In this document: one piece after another, positions 60,426 to 64,000 of the stretch
How the letters are laid out: every line of letters begins with the position of its first letter
Position numbering within the stretch: the stretch's first letter is position 1
DNA from: DASPUH01 sp964518505
Lineage (GTDB): Bacteria > Chloroflexota > Limnocylindria > Limnocylindrales > CSP1-4
Length of the DNA: 64,000 nt
Direction of reading: 5' to 3'
Assembly (NCBI GenBank): GCA_964518505.1
Contig: CAZFGT010000003.1
Coordinates: 1 to 64,000, forward strand
Made by a program: the position numbers and the translations under genes
The notes under the pieces: generated by a model
Database searches by the model: none
What the model saw: the letters and a program-made list of their open reading frames with translations, nothing else
What the model was told of the DNA's origin: nothing

Positions 60426-61549
60426 GCGGCGGTCCGATCGACACGACCGGCGGTGACGCGCCAGGCGGTCGAGGCGGCCACGAGCTCGGGGTCCAGGTCG
60501 GCCAGGGCGGTCGTGGTGATGAAGGCCTGGGGCAGGGCCTGGATGCGGCGCACCAGGTGGGCCCGCCGCAGCGGATCGAGCTCGCTGAACACGTCGTCGA
60601 GCAGGAGCAGCGGTGGCTCGCCCTCCGGCGAGGTCAGCAGGTGGACCTCCGCCAGCTTGAGGGCCAGGATCGCCGTCCGTTGCTGGCCGCGCGAGGCGAA
60701 CGCGGCCAGCGGCCGGTCGTCCAGCCGGAAGACGATGTCGTCGCGGTGGGGCCCGACCAGGGTGGCCCCGTTCCACAACTCCTTGTCGGCCGTCTCGGCC
60801 AGCCGGCGACGGATGGCGTCGGCCGGCGACTCGGATGCCTCGGCCGGCGCGTTCGTCACGTAGCCCATCGCCAGGCGGCCCTCGCCGGGTGCGATCTCGG
60901 CATGGGCCGCGGCCAGCGGCCCGTCCAGGTCGGCCAGCGTGGCCAGGCGGCCGGCCACGATGGCCCCGCCCTCGTCGACGAGGAGCGCGTCCCAGTAGGG
61001 CAGCTGGTCGCGGGTCGCGGTGCCCTCGCGGATGGCTCGCAGCAGGCTGTTGCGCTGGGCCAGGGCTCGACCGTACGTGGCAAGCGCCCGGCCGTGGCCC
61101 GGCGACCGCGCCGCGGCCAGGGCATCAAGGGCGGCCCGCCGCAGGGCCGGCGAACCGACCACCAGGAGCATCTCCTCCGGCGCGAAGAGCACGACCCGCA
61201 GCGCCTGGCCCAGGGCCGGGGCGCGGCGCGGCACGCCATTGATGCGGATGCGCTTGCGGGCGGCCGTCCCCGCGGCGGGCCGCGGGATCACGACCTCCAC
61301 GACATCGGGCCCGTGGGCCGGGCCGTGGCTCACCCCGGCCTCGAGGCGGGCCATGTCCCCCGACCAGGCCACCAGCTCGGGGTCCGCGGCCCGGTGCGAG
61401 CCGCCGCGGGCCAGGACGACGAGTGACTCGACGAGGTTGGTCTTGCCCGCCGCGTTCGCCCCGTACAGGATCTGCGGTCCGGGCGGCGGCTCGACGACGA
61501 GTTCCTCGTAGCTGCGGAACCCCGTCACGACCAGGCGATCGACGCGCAT
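60422..61549 (-). CDS. recF: DNA replication/repair protein RecF
   Basis: SMC/ABC-type ATPase that helps load RecA at gaps. Walker A GANAAGKT at residues 30-37, the signature region FASRGQQRTAILALKLAE, and Walker B LLLLDDVFSELD. 375 residues. ATG at 61549 begins the family N-terminus MRVDRLVVTGFRSY; the frame is open further upstream but into non-homologous sequence. Lies 43 bases after dnaN. Confidence 0.95.
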   Translation of the reverse strand: MRVDRLVVTGFRSYEELVVEPPPGPQILYGANAAGKTNLVESLVVLARGGSHRAADPELVAWSGDMARLEAGVSHGPAHGPDVVEVVIPRPAAGTAARKRIRINGVPRRAPALGQALRVVLFAPEEMLLVVGSPALRRAALDALAAARSPGHGRALATYGRALAQRNSLLRAIREGTATRDQLPYWDALLVDEGGAIVAGRLATLADLDGPLAAAHAEIAPGEGRLAMGYVTNAPAEASESPADAIRRRLAETADKELWNGATLVGPHRDDIVFRLDDRPLAAFASRGQQRTAILALKLAEVHLLTSPEGEPPLLLLDDVFSELDPLRRAHLVRRIQALPQAFITTTALADLDPELVAASTAWRVTAGRVDRTAA

Positions 61550-61592
61550 CGCTGCCCTCCGGCGCGTGCGGGCACGGCCGGACCGCTGGCCG

Positions 61593-62708
61593 TCAGGACG
61601 GGGTGCGGACCGGCATGATGACGTGCACATAGCCCGGGTCGCCGACCGGCTTCATGACGCCCGGCGAGAGCGGCCCGCTGAACTCCAGGGCGACCTGCTC
61701 GGCGCGCACGTTCTGGAGCGCCTCCTGCAGGTAGCGGGCGTTGAAGGCGATCGTCATCGGCTCGCCTTCCACGGCCGCCTCGACCTGGCCCTCCGTGTCG
61801 CCCACATCGGCCGCGGCGGCGATGGTCAAGAGCCCGCTGGAGGCCTCCTCCACCCGCACCTTGACGACGTTGGCGGAGTTGCTGGCGATGAGCGCGGACA
61901 CGCGCACGGCCTTCAGCAGAGCCTCGCGATCGACCACCGCCCGGGCGGTGAACGAGCTTGGCATGACCTGCTGGTAGTTGGGGAACTGGCCGTCGATGAG
62001 GCGGCTCACCAGCTCCGTACCTTCGAGGTGGAAGACGACCTGGTTCTTGGCCGGCGCCAGCAGGATGTCGACCGGGTCGTCCGTGTCGGTCAGCAGCCGC
62101 TCCAGCTCCATGTAGGTGCGGGCCGGGACGACCACGCTGGTCTCCTCCACGGGATCCAGGGTCGTCAGGGTCTTGACCGCGATGCGGTAGTTGTCGGCGG
62201 CCGCCAGGGTCACGCGGTCGCCCTCGAAGCGGGTCAGGACGCCGGTCAGGATCGGGCGGGCCTCGTCGGTGGCCGCGGCGAAGGCGACCTCGCTGAGCGC
62301 CTGGCGCAGGGCGCGCTGGCTGATGCGGGTCGTGGGCCGCTCGCCGGCGGCGGGGATGACCGGGAACTCCTCCGCGTCGATCCCCCGCAGGGTCGCCTTC
62401 TGGCGCCCGCAGTGCAGGCGCATGGTGCCGTCCTCGACCTCCAGGTCGACGCGTTCGGACGGCTGCAGGGAGTTGACCACGTCGGACATGAGGCGGGCCG
62501 GGACGGTCAGGGCGCCGTCCGTCTCGATGCGGCCGGGCACCCAGACGGTGATGCCGATCTCCAGGTTGGTGGCCGTCAGCTTGAGGCCGGCGTCCTCTGT
62601 TCGCAGCAGGACGTTGGCCAGGACGGGCAACGCGCTGCGGGAACTCACGGCCCGGCTGACGACCTGGAGGCCGCGCGCCAGGTTCTCCTGCATCACCGAG
62701 AGCTTCAC
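61593..62708 (-). CDS. dnaN: DNA polymerase III sliding clamp (beta)
   Basis: Ring clamp that tethers the replicase. The three clamp domains are recognisable: MKLSVMQENLARGLQVVSRAVSSRSALPVL at the start, FNARYLQEALQNV in the third domain and the VIMPVR C-terminus that forms the protein-binding cleft. 371 residues. GTG start with GGGAG upstream. Confidence 0.97.
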   Translation of the reverse strand: MKLSVMQENLARGLQVVSRAVSSRSALPVLANVLLRTEDAGLKLTATNLEIGITVWVPGRIETDGALTVPARLMSDVVNSLQPSERVDLEVEDGTMRLHCGRQKATLRGIDAEEFPVIPAAGERPTTRISQRALRQALSEVAFAAATDEARPILTGVLTRFEGDRVTLAAADNYRIAVKTLTTLDPVEETSVVVPARTYMELERLLTDTDDPVDILLAPAKNQVVFHLEGTELVSRLIDGQFPNYQQVMPSSFTARAVVDREALLKAVRVSALIASNSANVVKVRVEEASSGLLTIAAAADVGDTEGQVEAAVEGEPMTIAFNARYLQEALQNVRAEQVALEFSGPLSPGVMKPVGDPGYVHVIMPVRTPS

Positions 62709-63090
62709 GGTCGGGGGTCTCCCTCGAGCCGGGAGGCCGCCATCTTGCGGCTTCCACGGGTCGGTCGTGGTGGGTGGTCCTTCTTCCTGAATCTTCTCAT
62801 CTACTCATCACCGTCATATGCCTGTGGACACGGTGGAAGTCCGTGTGTGAGGCCACATCACGGGTCGGTGGATGGACCAGGGGGAGGGGGTGGAAAGCCG
62901 GGCTTCCGGATGGGACGGACGGTGGGAAGTGGCGCCGCTGGGCCGGGCGTGGTCTCCGGTGAAGGGGTCCCCTGGCGGACGGCTTGTCCACAAGTGACCC
63001 GTGTTATCCACAGATTCAGGCGGCTTCTCCACAGGAACAGGTCCGGGAAGGGGTCGCGGCGACCTCTGGCGACGACTGGCGGGCAGGCCC
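62709..63090. other. oriC: Probable chromosomal origin (oriC) between dnaA and dnaN
   Basis: 382-bp gene-free interval flanked by dnaA and dnaN. It contains a DnaA-box cluster (62984-63033), a further weak inverted box (TGTGGACAC, 62824-62832) and a segment of clearly lower GC at about 62778-62820 that could be the unwinding element. It also has to contain the dnaN leader. Assignment rests on gene context and box sequences. Confidence 0.75.
62984..63033 (+). promoter_or_regulatory. Three DnaA boxes in phase
   Basis: TTGTCCACA (62984-62992), TTATCCACA (63004-63012, exact consensus) and TTCTCCACA (63025-63033) are in the same orientation with 20- and 21-bp periods, i.e. on one face of the helix. 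Confidence 0.75.
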
Positions 63091-64000
63091 TCAGTCGGCG
63101 TAGAGCAACTCGCGGACGGCCGCCAGCTCGCGGCGCAATTCGTCGTTCTCGGCCGTCTCGCGGGCGATCTTGTCGCACGCGTACAGGACGGTCGAATGGT
63201 CGCGTCCACCCAGCTCCGCGCCGATGCGCATGAGCGAGACGTCGGTCTCCGAACGCATCAGGTACATGGCGATCTGGCGCGGCGTCACGATGGCCTTGTC
63301 GCGCTTCTCCCCGCGCAACGCGTCCAGGTCCACGCCGTAGTAGTCGGAAACGGCCTGGGCCACGCGCTCGGGGGTCACGCTCCGCTTCTTGGGGTTGTAC
63401 AGGACGTTGGAGAGGACCGCCTGGGCCAGCTCGATGGTGATCGGCTGGCCGCCCATGCTGGCATAGGCCACGATGCGGTTGAGGGCGCCCTCCAGCTCGC
63501 GGATGTTACTGGCCACCTTGCGGGCGATGAACTCGATGACGTCCGAGCCCACGCCGACCGCCTGATCCTCTGCCTTGGCCCGCAGGATGGCGATGCGCGT
63601 CTCCAGGTCGGGCGCCGTCAGGTCGGCGATGAGGCCCCATTCGAAGCGGCTCCGCAGACGCTCCTCCAGGGTCAGGATGGCCTTGGGCGGCCGGTCGCTG
63701 GAGAGGACGATCTGTTTGCCGTCCTCGTGGATGGCGTTGAAGGTGTGGAAGAACTCTTCCTGGGTCCGTTCCTTGTCGGCGATGAACTGGATGTCATCGA
63801 TCAGGAGCAGGTCGATCTTGCGATAGCGGGCCCGGAACTCGTCGATCTTGCCCTGCTGGATGCTGGTGATGAACTCGTTGGTGAACTTCTCGCTCGTGGC
63901 GTAGACGACGCGCTTGCGGGGCAGCCGCGAGAGCACCTGGTTGCCGATGGCGTGCATGAGGTGCGTCTTGCCCAGGCCCACCCCGCCGTACAGGAAGAGC
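63091..64000 (-). CDS. dnaA: Chromosomal replication initiator DnaA, N-terminus beyond window
   Basis: The visible part covers the AAA+ domain from Walker A (GGVGLGKTH) at the window edge, through Walker B (LLLIDDIQFIADKERTQ) and sensor motifs, to the domain IV DNA-binding signature MRIGAELGGRDHSTVLYACDKI near the C-terminus. The frame runs open to the end of the window; domains I-II lie outside. The DnaA boxes directly downstream of its stop define the likely origin. Confidence 0.97.
   Translation of the reverse strand, partial: LFLYGGVGLGKTHLMHAIGNQVLSRLPRKRVVYATSEKFTNEFITSIQQGKIDEFRARYRKIDLLLIDDIQFIADKERTQEEFFHTFNAIHEDGKQIVLSSDRPPKAILTLEERLRSRFEWGLIADLTAPDLETRIAILRAKAEDQAVGVGSDVIEFIARKVASNIRELEGALNRIVAYASMGGQPITIELAQAVLSNVLYNPKKRSVTPERVAQAVSDYYGVDLDALRGEKRDKAIVTPRQIAMYLMRSETDVSLMRIGAELGGRDHSTVLYACDKIARETAENDELRRELAAVRELLYAD

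Overview
The window is a GC-rich bacterial chromosome segment of about 64 kb. Coding density is high, genes overlap by 1-4 bases in operons, and GTG and TTG starts are frequent. The gene set is that of a Gram-positive-like or monoderm aerobe: a Chloroflexota lineage of the Limnocylindria/Ellin6529 kind is my best guess, with an actinobacterium as the alternative. Pointers are the actinobacterial-type inositol-phosphate synthase, a PimA-like mannosyltransferase, cell-wall-binding repeat type 2 modules, many short-chain lipoproteins, and dnaA-dnaN-recF-DUF721 (DciA) at the origin. This is inference; there is no rRNA gene here to settle it.

Layout. 1-5.7 kb holds a proteostasis run (3'-part of lon, a CbpA-like J-protein, clpB). 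5.7-9.9 kb holds a MidA-like methyltransferase, a Nudix hydrolase, and on the other strand a serine hydrolase, a cupin and a small membrane protein. 10-12.6 kb holds purH and glpX. 12.6-15.4 kb (minus) holds a CGNR zinc-finger regulator, a repeat lipoprotein and an anchored protein of unknown role. 15.4-20.9 kb (minus) is a branched-chain amino-acid ABC transporter, livK-H-M-G-F, whose LivG carries a hydrophobic hairpin insert. 20.9-22.7 kb is folK, divergent from a CofC-like protein.

22.7-37.6 kb is one long complex I operon in the order nuoA-B-C-D-H-(I/E fusion)-F-(G/GltD chimera)-J-K-L-M-N. The membrane arm is orthodox, but the electron-input arm is rebuilt. NuoE is fused to half of NuoI. 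NuoG has lost its molybdopterin-type domain and gained an NfnB/GltD-type FAD/NAD(P)H module. The second half of NuoI appears to sit at the C-terminus of that chimera. This is the most unusual system in the window.

37.6-42.3 kb holds otsB, a TlpA-like thioredoxin, a sortase-fold protein lacking the catalytic Cys, a 339-bp gene-free stretch with a structured inverted-repeat element, and a divergent MFS transporter/ArsR pair. 42.3-48.3 kb is a tight operon strongly resembling the mycobacterial phosphatidylinositol-mannoside locus (PgsA-like, Ino1, two LpxL/PatA-type acyltransferases, a PHP protein, a PimA-like GT4). 48.3-60 kb carries surface functions: a CAP plus CWB2 protein, a 1,684-residue double GT-C enzyme (PMT family with a propeller insert), a second GT-C-like membrane protein, a polyprenol-phosphate sugar synthase-like GT2, a bifunctional-nuclease-family protein, and a membrane-spanning pseudo-PP2C/propeller protein. 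60-64 kb is the replication cluster dciA-recF-dnaN, an oriC-like 382-bp gap with DnaA boxes, and the 3'-part of dnaA, all on the minus strand.

A theme runs through the window. At least nine genes have a TANNNT -10 element only 6-9 bases before the start codon, so their mRNAs are probably leaderless.
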